From: Trema orientale
Taxonomy: Eukaryota > Streptophyta > Magnoliopsida > Rosales > Cannabaceae
Assembly (NCBI GenBank): GCA_002914845.1
Contig: JXTC01000130.1
Location: 124,001-188,000, forward strand
Direction: 5' to 3'
DNA: 64,000 nt
This document shows positions 34,314-45,615 of the stretch, one piece after another. Position 1 is the first letter of the stretch. Each line of letters begins with the position of its first letter. The notes beneath the pieces were generated by a model. It saw only the letters and a list, made by a program, of their open reading frames with translations. It ran no database searches and was not told where the DNA came from. A program made the translations under genes and the position numbers.

Positions 34314-36389
34314 TCACAACCCCACCAGCTGATTATGGGAGTGCAAACAGCACCTATTGAGTAATCTAAGCAAGGCGTCGGCTTTTCTTCGAGCTTTCAA
34401 GGAACCATCAGCGGCCAAGCTCTGCAGACACGGAATACTCCGAGGGTTTATCAGCAGACGCCTGGCTACCTCCTCTCCTCCGTCTTTACAGAGTCCCAAG
34501 AGAAGGGTTATCGAGTTCTCCTTCCCCTTTGCGGACCCAAATCTCAGAAGATCGATCAGAATGGGCACGAGGATCTTGCTCTTCCTTATCTCCTCGAGCC
34601 CCTCCGAACAACCCAGAAGCAGTGCGAGAACCGCCAATGCGTCGTCGGTTATGGCGGCTTTGTCGTCCATTAACAGCTCGACGAGCAGAGGGACCGCCCC
34701 GGCGACCACGACGGCCAGCTTGTTCGCGTTGTACACGGCGAGGTTGAAGATCGCCGTCGCGGCGTCCTTCTTGCCCGCCGGAGTGCCCTCCCTCAGGAGC
34801 CCGACCAGCGCCGGGATCGCCCTCGGCCGGGCCCCGATCGCCACCTTGCAGTCGTCGATCATGGACAGGCTGAAGATCGCCGCCGCGGCGTTCTCCCTCG
34901 CCTCCATGGTCCCCCCCGACTCCAGGACGCCGATGACGCTGTCGATGGCTCCGGCCGCCATGATCAGGACCTTGTTGTTGTTGAAGATGGAGAGGTTGAG
35001 CAGCGCGGTGACCGCGTTCTCCTGGATTCTGGGGTCCTGAGAGCTCAGCAGGGTCACCAGGAACGGAATAGCGCCGGCCTCGGCGATGATTCTCCGGTTG
35101 TCCATGCTGGTCTTCGCGAGCAGTCGGAGCTCGTAAGCCGCCTGACGCTGTATCTCCGGTGACCCGGTAGCCAGTTTCCCGACCAGGAACTCCGCCGTCA
35201 TTTTGACGGCATCCGCGGCGGCTTTCACGGCGGAGATATGGTCAACGGCGGCGGTATCGGCCACTTGGCCTCTCTTGCTGTCGCTTCTCTCCAAGCCTGA
35301 GAGTAAGGACGCTGTCGCCTCCTCTAATGGGATGTCGTTTTCTTGGCACCATTGCTCCATTAGACTCTTTAGTGCGTAGTTGGGTATAAGGGCCATGTGG
35401 ATGAGCCTTTGTCCGCTCTTGGGGCATGTGTGGTGCCCTGAGTTGATCCACTGAGCGATCGAGTTTCGATCGTAAGTGTGCCCGGAAGCCACAATCACAG
35501 GGTCTCTCATCAAGTCCAGCGAAATCGGGCAGCGAAATTCATCCGGGACATTGACGGATTGAGAGGACGAAGAAGTGTCATGGTTCTTGGTCGAGGTTGA
35601 AGACAGCTTCTTAGGCTCTTCTTTTGTGTTCTGATCAGGTTCATGATCCCTGAAAATCAAGGACTTGCAATACGAGACAAAGGATATCAAGTTGTTAATG
35701 TTTGATACCACAATTAGTCCTCCAGTGCCCGCTTGTTTCTCGACTTCGGCCTCTAGTCTCGAGATTTCTTCGTCATAATCTTGCGGTGTTCTTAGACCAA
35801 TGCCGTTGAAAATCTCTTCGACTTTAGCGAAATCCAAGAAGCCTTTCTTCTTGCTGCTCTTCTCGTTATTGCTGGCCATCAATTGCAGAAGCTCTTCTCT
35901 TCTTTGAAGATCTCGGAGGTCAATGATCAACTCGACTCTCTTGGCTTGCTTGTGAAGTAGCTCAACTTGCTCTCTAATGTCTGCTGAAATGTTGAGCAAG
36001 CTTAGAGGCAAGATATCAAGTGCACTTCCCAACTCTTTAACCAGGACGTGAAACTGGTTAGAGATGTACTCCGTCTGCATTAGTCCCCACAAAGAGCTTC
36101 CATCTTTGCAGCCTTGAATGAGGAACTTCACTCTCCGAATCACTGAAAAAAGCTCAGTGAGACAAAGGATTGAAGATGGAGGAAGTGGACGATTGATATC
36201 TTGAATCTCCTCAAACAAAGAGGAGAGAAGCTTGATCCTTCTTATCATGGTTGAGATGTTTCTTACCTGTAGGATTGGAAGCTTTTCCATGGAGCAGACT
36301 TCGTTAGAAATATGAACCAAAGATTCTAGCAAAGACCCAGTTGGCAAAAAGCCCGAGGAGACGATCATAGAAGGTAGAGCTACGGCCAT
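34314..36389 (-). CDS. U-box/ARM-repeat E3 ubiquitin ligase (PUB family)
   Basis: This is a single-exon gene of 691 residues, the normal length for plant U-box/ARM proteins of the PUB16-PUB19 group. Residues 1 to about 250 are the helical U-box N-terminal domain. Residues about 281-355 are the U-box (VPDEFRCPISLDLMRDPVIV, TYDRNSIAQWI, CPKSGQRL, NYALKSLMEQWC), which recruits ubiquitin-loaded E2 enzymes. About 395-680 are ARM repeats (for example NRRIIAEAGAIPFLVTLLSS and ENAVTALLNLSIFNNNKV) that bind substrates. In the better known members this group acts in stress, ABA and immune signalling. That role is by family only, and I do not assign an orthologue. The C-terminal half is much more GC-rich than the flanks and the N-terminal half. 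The start MAVALPSM is the first Met of the open frame. Confidence 0.92.
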   Translation of the reverse strand: MAVALPSMIVSSGFLPTGSLLESLVHISNEVCSMEKLPILQVRNISTMIRRIKLLSSLFEEIQDINRPLPPSSILCLTELFSVIRRVKFLIQGCKDGSSLWGLMQTEYISNQFHVLVKELGSALDILPLSLLNISADIREQVELLHKQAKRVELIIDLRDLQRREELLQLMASNNEKSSKKKGFLDFAKVEEIFNGIGLRTPQDYDEEISRLEAEVEKQAGTGGLIVVSNINNLISFVSYCKSLIFRDHEPDQNTKEEPKKLSSTSTKNHDTSSSSQSVNVPDEFRCPISLDLMRDPVIVASGHTYDRNSIAQWINSGHHTCPKSGQRLIHMALIPNYALKSLMEQWCQENDIPLEEATASLLSGLERSDSKRGQVADTAAVDHISAVKAAADAVKMTAEFLVGKLATGSPEIQRQAAYELRLLAKTSMDNRRIIAEAGAIPFLVTLLSSQDPRIQENAVTALLNLSIFNNNKVLIMAAGAIDSVIGVLESGGTMEARENAAAAIFSLSMIDDCKVAIGARPRAIPALVGLLREGTPAGKKDAATAIFNLAVYNANKLAVVVAGAVPLLVELLMDDKAAITDDALAVLALLLGCSEGLEEIRKSKILVPILIDLLRFGSAKGKENSITLLLGLCKDGGEEVARRLLINPRSIPCLQSLAADGSLKARRKADALLRLLNRCCLHSHNQLVGL

Positions 36390-36892
36390 GGAATTCTGAT
36401 CACCAAACGAGTATGCTTCTTTTCATTGCTAATAGCAAAACTTCTCTTACTCTTGATTGTGATTACTAAGAGAGGTCGCCGAACTTGTTAGAAGTACTTG
36501 ATAATAGTGACAAAGACGAGCCTTTATAATTTATTGCATGGACTCTTGGCTTCTTCTGCTTGTTTAGTTGACATTATAGACAATTGAAACGGTGGGAGGT
36601 AGAGGGAAGGAGAGAGGTTCTGGTTTGCTGCCACTTGGAGGATGTTCCTGCCTCGCCGATTTAGCTTATTCTTCTCTGATTTTTATATTCGCCATTTGCA
36701 TATGTTAATAGTTAAATGATCCTTGTCAAACCTGTATAGTTGTCCTCTTGTTCCTTGCAAGTGTTCATGTTATTTTTATGTTATGTTTTTACAAGCCTTT
36801 TCTCCTTTTAAGCAATGCTTTTTTGTATATTCTTTTACAAGTTCAGCAATTTAATTTGCACTTCGTGTAGACAATTTCGTATTGAGAAAATA
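36390..36892. other. upstream region of the U-box gene
   Basis: There is no ORF of interest. A TATA-like word, ATTATAAAGG on the minus strand, lies near 36523-36532, about 135 bases before the ATG. Confidence 0.45.
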
Positions 36893-37064
36893 GGGGATGG
36901 TTACGGTAGGGGCGTCCCTACGTAAGGTCATGCCTTAATTATCGTTGGATGAGAATCTGTAGAGAATAACGGGAATCTGTGGAGAATCTATTTATATAAA
37001 GATTCCCATCTAACAGTGAATAGACAAGGCCCTACGTAGGGGCGGCCCTACTGTAGACGCGCCC
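36893..37064. mobile_element. 172-bp Mutator-type MITE, copy 2
   Basis: This is the same length as, and similar throughout to, the copy at 246-417. The TSD is perfect: GAGAAAATA at 36884-36892 and 37065-37073. It lies about 500 bases upstream of the U-box gene start. Confidence 0.9.
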
Positions 37065-37602
37065 GAGAAAATAAATTAAGAAAAACAAAATACAGTCCGT
37101 AGGGACCAATGGTCAATGTATGTAAAATCAAATGTCTCGCGAACAATACTATCAAATAGATTTTCGGTCTTTAGAAAAAACAAATGTTTTCCATTGTCTT
37201 CTTCTCTGTTTGTTAATATAAATAATCCTTGAGCCCCATTGTACACGTAAGCTTCAATCGCAAGCAGAGAAGACATTGGTTATGGATATCTATGTAGCCC
37301 TTTACATATATAATAATGTCGAAGTAATATAATGTGTAACCTATTATTACCATGAGCACGTACAAATCAATGGTTTTATTTATGACCTTGCCTAACTCAA
37401 ATTTATTACGCGACTTTTTCACGATTCAAAGGGGTAGAGGTAATCAATATATGGATTTTATCTTCATTTTCTTTCTGTTTCTCTTGCCCTGTTAACCGAC
37501 TTCGCCCTCATAATTGTTCAACCCTTGATTAGACTGTTTAATGACATAGGCACGTAGCTGCATTCCACGTAAATGGAATTTCCTAGTTGGACTATTTATA
37601 AC

Positions 37603-37782
37603 GAGCAATGCTATGGAGCACCAGTGGTGTTGGACACCACTGATGTCTGTTTGTCACTGGATGATTTAATTAATAAATTGGGTCCCACATGAGCCCTACT
37701 TAAATTATAATTATGATTAGTCAGTGACAGACTGACACATCACTGTGGTGCTGGGCACCACTGATGTCTTATAGCATTATTC
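37603..37782. mobile_element. 180-bp TIR MITE
   Basis: The ends are GAGCAATGCTATGGAGCACC and, reversed, GAATAATGCTATAAGACATC, with inverted similarity (CAGTGGTG...CACCAC) running about 45 bases in. The flanks ATTTATAAC and TTTTATAAC differ by one base. An 8-9 bp duplication fits hAT or Mutator. Confidence 0.75.
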
Positions 37783-37791
37783 TTTTATAAC

Positions 37792-39236
37792 AGGTCACTT
37801 CAACTTTTTTCTTCTTCATTATTTATTCGTTCTTTTAACTAATTTTCTCCACTTTGGATATAAAAACAGAAGAACGAAATTTATATTACTATAACTTGTC
37901 AATTTCAATCTAAAAAATATATTTAAAATAATAAATAAAAAACAAAGCATTATGTATCGTGTCGATTTTGTTTTTCAAAAAAGAAGACATTATGTCAATT
38001 TGTTTTCTTTTTTTTTTTTCCCGAAAAATTTCTTTTATGCTTTTCATCTGTCCAGGGTTTACGCAGTTTATGTATCAGTATACGTAAGAATTATCGTGGT
38101 ATAATATTATCTAAGTAAATGGTACCATTGATCCCTAATCTATTATTATTTTAGTATATTGGTCCTAATTTTATTTTTATGGTATTTCAGTACCTAATAT
38201 TTTCTTTTTTTGGTACTATTAGTTCTTTTGTCATATTGTATCCAAGATCTATTAGAATTTAATTAAGTGGGAGAAAATTTGCAGTATTGATCCTTATTGT
38301 TCAAATTATTTAGCAATTTGGTCCATTGGTTTTTTTTTATGGCATCCATATCTCCAATTAGCTTTTTTTTTTTTTTTGGCATTAATTCTTATCGGAATTA
38401 CAGTGATATCTGATAAAGTAAAAAAAAAACATTACAATGAAATTACTTGGCAAAAAAACGAAAAACAAACCCATAAAATTTACAGGCTTAACAATATTAT
38501 TTTTTACGAGTACATAGTTAGTTATTTTTTTTACAATAACATAAAAAAATAAAAAAAATCTATAAAAATTTCCAAGCTTATTTGCTATATTATCTATTCG
38601 CAATGCATGTTTTTGAATGTTGCATCGCGTCAGAATTATATCAAAATGAAAAGGTATATAATTCAAATAAAATCGGATGAACATGTGACGGTTAAAGGGT
38701 ATGTGCCTTTACTAGGTATGTTTCCATAACTTACAGAAAATTCCCTAGATGCTATGGGTATTCTTTGCAAACAAATACATAGCAACTTTGGGAGTATGAC
38801 CCAAAAATAATATATATATATATGGATGTTTTGATTTTTCCTATCAATGTCACTTAGTCTCGGTCGCATAAGGTCACCTTCTAAATTGTCGGCACGAAAA
38901 TAAACGTCCCACGTATGGCATGGACTACGATTAATCCTTCGTGTACCCGAATCCTATCAAGGGAAATGGACTAACCAGAACTAATTTGGGCCAAAATGAC
39001 TTTTTTAGGGCTATTTTTGAAAATAATTTGTCTAGAGTATCATTATATTATTGACGAATATTCACTATATTTTGTGACTATATATTTATGATTTCTCTAG
39101 GACCAATCGTCAGTTACTAATATAATGACTACATGTCACCTAATAAAAAAAAAAATGTTACTAATATTATGACACTCCTAGAAATATCGTTCTCTAAAGT
39201 ACTCATGGAGAAATCACTCTCTCTCTTAATAGCGAA
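37792..39236. other. AT-rich intergenic DNA
   Basis: The region has poly-T and poly-A runs. Several stretches of the type TTGGTCC-TAATTTT (38110-38340) look like worn dispersed repeats. A (TA)n tract lies at about 38810. No gene was supported. Confidence 0.5.
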
Positions 39237-39241
39237 TCTTG

Positions 39242-39991
39242 TATTGGGTACGAACGAAGTCTCGCATTGGCAAACCATAGGTTAAGAATGGGTTTGTGAG
39301 AGATTAGGCTACTCCACTCAATAGGTTGACCTTTTGAGATGGAACCCCAACCCTTTATGAGAAACCCATGGCACAACAAGTGGTGCGGTGAGCATGGACC
39401 CAAAGGTTGCCATGTGTCGGATGAAGTATGGGCCCGATTTATATCGTGATGGTGAAAATTCCTGAACACTCGAGGTGGACCAACCTCCATGTAATGCGAG
39501 AAAAGGACGCAGTGGAAACCTTGAGGTGTATAGGTTGTAAACTCTATGAGAATGCAGTGGTGACATCGTGATGGAGTATCCATGAATGGAATGTAGATCA
39601 TCGAGAGAAGCCATGGTACTTCGTTTAAATGGGAGATTGTTTTAAATGGGAGATTGTTGGGTACAAATGAAATAAAACATGAGTTAAGAATAGACCAATT
39701 TCTATGTTAACGCGGGAAAAAGATGCGGTGGAGACCTTGAGGTGCATGGGTTATGAACTCCATGAGAAAGCGGTGGTGAAGTCACGATGGAGTATCCCTG
39801 AATAGAATGTGGATCATCAAGAGGGGCCATAGTACTTCGTTCGAAAAGAGGATTATTGGATACGAATGAAGTTCCACATTGGCAAAACATGGGTTGAGAA
39901 TGGGTTTATAAGGGATTGGGCTACTCCACTCAATAAGTTGACCTTTTAAGATGGAACCCCATCCCTTTTATGAGGAACCCATGACACAACA
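39242..39991. mobile_element. TRIM retrotransposon with duplicated interior
   Basis: The LTRs are 39242-39378 and 39854-39991 (137 and 138 bp), both reading TATTGG-TACGAA...ACACAACA. The TSD is a perfect 5 bp, TCTTG, at 39237-39241 and 39992-39996. Purine-rich stretches precede the internal and right-hand LTR starts. The interior has no ORF of element type. An LTR 5' fragment (about 39655-39700), starting TGTTGGGTAC, is followed by a second copy of the interior (CTTGAGGTGCATGG and following). This gives the order LTR, interior, partial LTR, interior, LTR. Confidence 0.8.
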
Positions 39992-40354
39992 TCTTGATTG
40001 AATGAAACTAAGATTGTCCACCGCCTCGTGCTCCAAAGAGCATTCTTGAGCCACCCATTTTCATTGCGCGGCATCTCTAATTCTCGTGGTAAGGAGTTTG
40101 AGCTCCAGCTAGAATGTAGATAAGAAGGGAGAAATCTTGTAAAAATCAAAATATTTCAAGTATCTGGACGTTCGGATTTCTTTTTACATGGTATGAGCAT
40201 ATTTTACTTTTTGCGTGATTTTAAGTATAGGGTAATACAAATTTTGACTCTATGAAAAGGGGTATAAATCTAGGAAAATTTACAGGAAAGGGTATTCATC
40301 TAAACTTGTCATAAAAAAAGTACTCATCAGCTTTTCCCTAAGAGATAGAGTAGC

Positions 40355-43017
40355 TATTATAGATTTTTACACATAAGCACATGTATCGAACAAGTAATAA
40401 AGTGATGAATAAAGATATCATTCCTACAGAGAAATTATTATAATTTGTTAAGTACTAATCTAAACTAGTTATTAATATATTCAAACAATCAACTTAAAAA
40501 GTCTAAAATTAAAATTTAATTTAAAAGAAAACAAGAAAATAAATCAAACAAAACTGAAAAGTGCAAGTAATTTTGTCAAATCACTAATGAAAATAAACCC
40601 AGGATTATAATTTTCACTCTATGTATGCTTGAATCCTTAATTATCCTCTTTGAATTACTATCTAACCCGAATTACCAATCAAGAACCCTAGTCTATCTAC
40701 AAGCTTCTTCCGATAGTCATGTAGAAATATCTCCTCTAATTACCTCACTGTATTCCTATATGAATTAGATTAAGAAAAGATTCATTAAGAGTAAAGTCTT
40801 TCAAGGATTGCACAGATTATGTAGGTATATTCCTATCCTATACAAACTCATCTAAGCAAGATCCTGTGTTATTCTATTTAGGTCTAAATCTGAAATTCCT
40901 TTTCCAAGTTCATATAAATTACCAATATTATCAATTTAAGTTGTGGTCATGCACTAAAAAACATTAAAAACATGATAGCATAACCAATTCGTAAATTAAA
41001 ATCATAAAATCTAAGAAAAAAAATCATAATTCAAATTACATATAAAAATCCTATTGTAATCCTAAAAAATTGATTTAGTTCATAATGAAATTGATAAAAG
41101 TAATAAACACAAGGTTCAACATCATTGAGAAATTAAACTAAAAGAAAGGAAAGAAGATGAAGGATAAAAACTAGAAGTATTGGTATCGATCTCCAATCTT
41201 TTCTCTTCCCGCTCCGTCTCTCAAGTGTTTCTCCTTCTCTCTTTCACTTTCTTGCCTCTCAGTCTGTTTTCGTGCTCTCTGTGTCTGCTCTCTTTCTAAA
41301 GTCTGCCCGGTGTATATAGAGACTAAGAAACGAAGTCACCAACTCAATAATAGTCCTTGTTTCCTTAACCTCACAAGACCATCGTCTTATGTCTATTAGC
41401 AAAATGCTAAGGCAAATAAAGGATCTTTTATTTTTAGTAACATTTTTCCTTTTTTGTTTCACTTTTAAACCACGTGCAGCCACTTCANNNNNNNNNNNNN
41501 NNNNNNNNNNNNNNNNNNNNNNNNNNNNNNNNNNNNNNNNNNNNNNNNNNNNNNNNNNNNNNNNNNNNNNNNNNNNNNNNNNNNNNNNNNNNNNNNNNNN
41601 NNNNNNNNNNNNNNNNNNNNNNNNNNNNNNNNNNNNNNNNNNNNNNNNNNNNNNNNNNNNNNNNNNNNNNNNNNNNNNNNNNNNNNNNNNNNNNNNNNNN
41701 NNNNNNNNNNNNNNNNNNNNNNNNNNNNNNNNNNNNNNNNNNNNNNNNNNNNNNNNNNNNNNNNNNNNNNNNNNNNNNNNNNNNNNNNNNNNNNNNNNNN
41801 NNNNNNTTAAAAAATTATTATAATTAATACATATATAAATATAGAAAGTGATTTAAAACAAAAAAGATAGGTAACCTGATGAGTAGGTCAATTTTTTTAT
41901 TTTATTTTTTTATAAGAAAATGAAACTAGTAAAAAATAATTAATAATCTCAAATCACTCTCAACTATCTTATTCGTTGAAAAAAAAAATAAAACAAAAGA
42001 TGTACAAATTTTAAGTTTTTTCACGCATAATTTTTTTTCAAACAAATTTTCTTTCAATGTAGTTGTTTTATTTATTTATTTTTATTTAAGAAAATAACTT
42101 ATTCATAATATGAAAATTATACTACCTTGGATTTTACCTTTCGTAAATTAAAAAAGAAATTTTATGAAATATTGAAGGTACAATTACATATAATTTTAAA
42201 TTAAAAGTAATTAAAAAAATAAACTTTAAATTAAAATTTCAAAAATGAAATAAATAAAAAAGAATTAGAAATTAATATAATTAATGAGATGACTTGTTAT
42301 TGTAAGTTTATTTCCAAATTAGTCAAACTTACTCATCTATGGAACAAAAACAAAAATACCCATTGAAAACTCACCCATATATATATTTGTGTAATTCATA
42401 TACTGTAAATGATTTAACCAAATATTAATTTTGTTTATCACAATAAATTAAGAAATATGATAATTAATTTTATAAGTTTAAAATAGAAAATCAAAATCGA
42501 TGGTATATTTGTCAAAGTATAGTTTATTCCATTCCATTCTCTTGAGAACCAAACATAATAATTCTTATTCAAAAGTTTGATTCCAAATTGCAACAAAAAA
42601 AAAATATCACAATTCTTTTCCATTCTATTTCTATTACCATTGTCATTCCTATTCCCATCAATTTTATTCTACTCAACCAAATCAAACGATACCTTAATTC
42701 CTATGATATTGAATATCAAAGCAACTTTGCTCCCTTAGTGGGTAGCTTCTATGGGCTGGTTGGGCTTTTAGTCTTGATTGTCAAGCCCAAATTTTACTTG
42801 GCTACGATGGGCTCTCTATAACAATGGGTGAGACTCACTTCAATTCATGTAATTATTTATTTGCTTTTATGCTTCCAATTTATAATTTTCCTCCAAGATT
42901 GCAACTATTTTCCTATACAAATAAAACAGTAAAATAAGCTAAAAACAATAAATAAATAAAATAAACTAATAAAAGTGCAATTTAGGGGTAAATATATGTA
43001 TTATTTCACTCTCATCA
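40355..43017 (-). mobile_element. probable solo LTR (gypsy-like), with gap
   Basis: Read on the minus strand it begins TGATGAGAGTGAAATAATAC. It ends near a stretch of the type TCTCTGTAGGAATGATATC, which resembles the 3' part of large plant gypsy LTRs (Tat/Retand-like). It finishes AAATCTATAATA, where CA would be expected. A 5-bp TSD, GTAGC, lies at 40350-40354 and 43018-43022. No internal domain adjoins it, so it is a solo LTR or a truncated one. 41488-41806 are Ns. Confidence 0.55.
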
Positions 43018-43085
43018 GTAGCCCAATTTCCAACTGGACTAAGATCGTGTAGATGGGCTTCTTTAGGATCGTCAGGATGTGCTTG

Positions 43086-43457
43086 GGAAAAAGTTCATAA
43101 ATACTCATTTTTAAAAACATATTTTCATAAATATCTATTATTTACTTTTATTTCATAAACACCCGTTTTTGTACTTTTTCTGGAGAAATATAGACCACCA
43201 TGCATTAAAGGTATACCGTAGTCTACATTTCATGAATAAAAATTACACTAAAAATTGGCACATATTTGAAAATATATACCATTCATATTTTACACATGAA
43301 ATGTGCACCTCATGGACAAAATTTACATTGTAAATATGGATCACTTATATTTTGCATGTAAAATGTAGACCATAAAACCTGGTATTTTTGAAAGAAAAAT
43401 TAAAAATGAGTATTTATGAAAAAATTTTAAAAAACGGGTACTTGGCGTAAATTTCTC
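43086..43457. mobile_element. 372-bp MITE with 9-bp TSD
   Basis: Perfect TSD ATGTGCTTG lies at 43077-43085 and 43458-43466. The ends (GGAAAAAGTTCATAAATACT and the reversed right end GAGAAATTTACGCCAAGTAC) are diverged inverted repeats. Both continue into TTTTCATAAATA on the inner side. The 9-bp target suggests Mutator type. Confidence 0.75.
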
Positions 43458-43612
43458 ATGTGCTTGACGAGAAGAAGGCTGGTTGGTGGTTACTCAGTCA
43501 AGATTCAAAAGCAACGCTATCCAGTCCAATTCAGTTGTATTTCTTCGAGACTAATAATCTAATGGCTCATTTTAGCAAGAACTCACCATATGATAAAAGA
43601 ACTCCATAAAAT

Positions 43613-44170
43613 CATATTTGGTACAATATATAAAGACTCTGTATTATATTAATTAAATATAATACTATGTTTGGTTGTGCTTTTATATTGTATTATTTAA
43701 TACGACATCAAAATTTAATACAATACGGAAAATATTATCTAATACAGAATAAAAGGTCTGTATTATAATATATTACATAATTTTAATTTTAATGTAATAT
43801 TGGACAATACCAACTCTCCTCACTTTTTCTGTTTTTAATTTCTCTCTCATCACTTTCTCTCTCACATCGCTTTATCCCTTTCAAAAGTGGTATTTTTCTA
43901 AATAAAATTTTAAAATTGGCATTTTTCTAAAATTATATCAAAAAAGTGGTTTTTTCGTAAATAAATTTTAAAAAAGAGGTAATTTTACAAGTGGTATTTT
44001 CTAAATATTTTTTGAAAATGGTATTTTTTAAAATTAAATTTTTAATACAACATCTTTAATACAAATGCAAAACCAAACATAGTACTATAATAGAATAATA
44101 CAATATAATACAACCCAATACAATTAATCAAAATACAATAAAATACAATATAGCGCACCAAATATCGCCT
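43613..44170. mobile_element. long inverted-repeat MITE
   Basis: The left arm TATTTGGTACAATATA...ACTATGTTTGGTTGTGC pairs with the right arm, which in reverse reads TATTTGGTGCGCTATATTG...ACTATGTTTGGTTTTGC. The arms are roughly 110 bases. No clear TSD was found, and the limits are approximate. Confidence 0.55.
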
Positions 44171-44185
44171 AAGAGTCTAAACAAC

Positions 44186-45610
44186 TGAAAACTCTATGAA
44201 AATAGGGTTATTTATGCTCTTTTACATATATATTTTGTGTGTTTTTGAGTACTTTTAGTTTAGTTTAGATTATTTTATAGTTAATTTGATTTTAAGTAAT
44301 TAGATTTAGTTTTATTTCATTTTAATTTATTTTAGTTATTTAAATAATAATTATTCAGATTTAAATATTTAATTTAGGTATTTAGATTTATTTCTACGTT
44401 ATTATCTTTTCTTTTATTAGGTTTTTAGTTTAATTTACTGATTTTATTTAGATAAAGAAGAAAAGAAAAAAAAATCAAAAAATAGAGCTCGAAACGTGCG
44501 CGTGAGTGTGCATTGTTCCAGCCATCGGATTGTGATCAAGGGACAGCTAGGGCCCATGGACATCAGCTACTTCAGGCCGGTCTATTCTGGTGTTCCATGA
44601 ATCCTGTACACCCTGTTTTTAAGCTATATAAATTCCGCCACTTCACCCATTGACTTTGATGTTTCCCTTAAACTAATGAGGAGTCATTTTCGTGCCACTC
44701 TCATCAATTTTTGCCACACCGGATCACACCCCAAGGCTCAGAAACGTGAATAAAGAGAAGGAGAGAGAAAGAAAAAATTGTGAGAGATTGACACATTACT
44801 CAGTCAATCAGATTGCATCTTTAGAAACGTGGAAACATGTACAACACTCCAAACTCAGCTATAAATAGCCAGAACGTGAGGATAAAAATACATACCAATT
44901 TTGAGAAAGAAAATTCTATTTTTTCTAGAGAGAGAGAGTGAGAGATGAGTTCAAGGTTAAGTTAGTTTTTAGAGAGGCTAGAGAGACGATCTTAGTTGTA
45001 TAATTTTTCTGTTTTCTAGTTTTGATTCTTAAGAGTGCTTCAACGTTTATATATTTTTGGTTTGTTAGATTCTTCAATATTTTTAATTTAAGTTATTATT
45101 ATTTTCTAGTTTCTCATATAAATTCAGTCATGCTTTCTTTATGTAGTGATTTAAACTAGATTATAATTATATTTATTTTATTAGTTGATCTTTTACTGCA
45201 GTATTATCTCTGTGATATATTGTCGATCTTAGATAACTAATAAGATAAATTATTTTGGTGTTAATTAGACGAATTTTTCATATTAAATACTTTTGATAAT
45301 ATTTGTTCTGCAATTTCATATTTTCCGATTATGTGTTTGGGACGTGAAACATATAATTGAGTAGTAATTAGGAATCAAAATTGGTAACAGTTAAACGAAC
45401 AATTAAGTGAATTTTGAAACCTTGTTTTGCTCATATTTGTATTTTCAGTTATTATTTTATGATTATTTTAATTTATTGCTTAGTTAATTTTTATTTTCAA
45501 TTTTTATTTTTATTTCTTGTTACTTTTTTATTGTTGATTTACTTCTCTATGGGATCGACACTTTAATCTATAGTGCGATAGTCGCTAGTAGATTTTGATC
45601 GTAGACAACA
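44186..45610 (+). mobile_element. probable solo LTR of a gypsy-like element
   Basis: The element starts TGAAAACTCTATG and ends GTAGACAACA, with a 5-bp TSD, ACAAC, at 44181-44185 and again at 45611-45615; the right end could also be 45607 because of the CAA repeats. It contains a TATA-like CTATAAATAG near 44860 followed by GA-rich leader sequence, and ends with TCTATGGGATCGACACTTTA, a 3'-end signature common in plant gypsy LTRs. No coding region adjoins it. Confidence 0.55.
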
Positions 45611-45615
45611 ACAAC

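Noticed and set aside
34357..35040. 227-residue plus-strand frame
   Set aside because: It lies antisense inside the U-box gene's GC-rich ARM region. Such frames arise because stops are rare there, and it has no family resemblance.
37076..37276. minus-strand frame starting MSSLLAIEAYVYNGAQG
   Set aside because: Composition is plausible for protein, but there is no known domain, no splice context and a MITE next to it. Not enough to call an exon.
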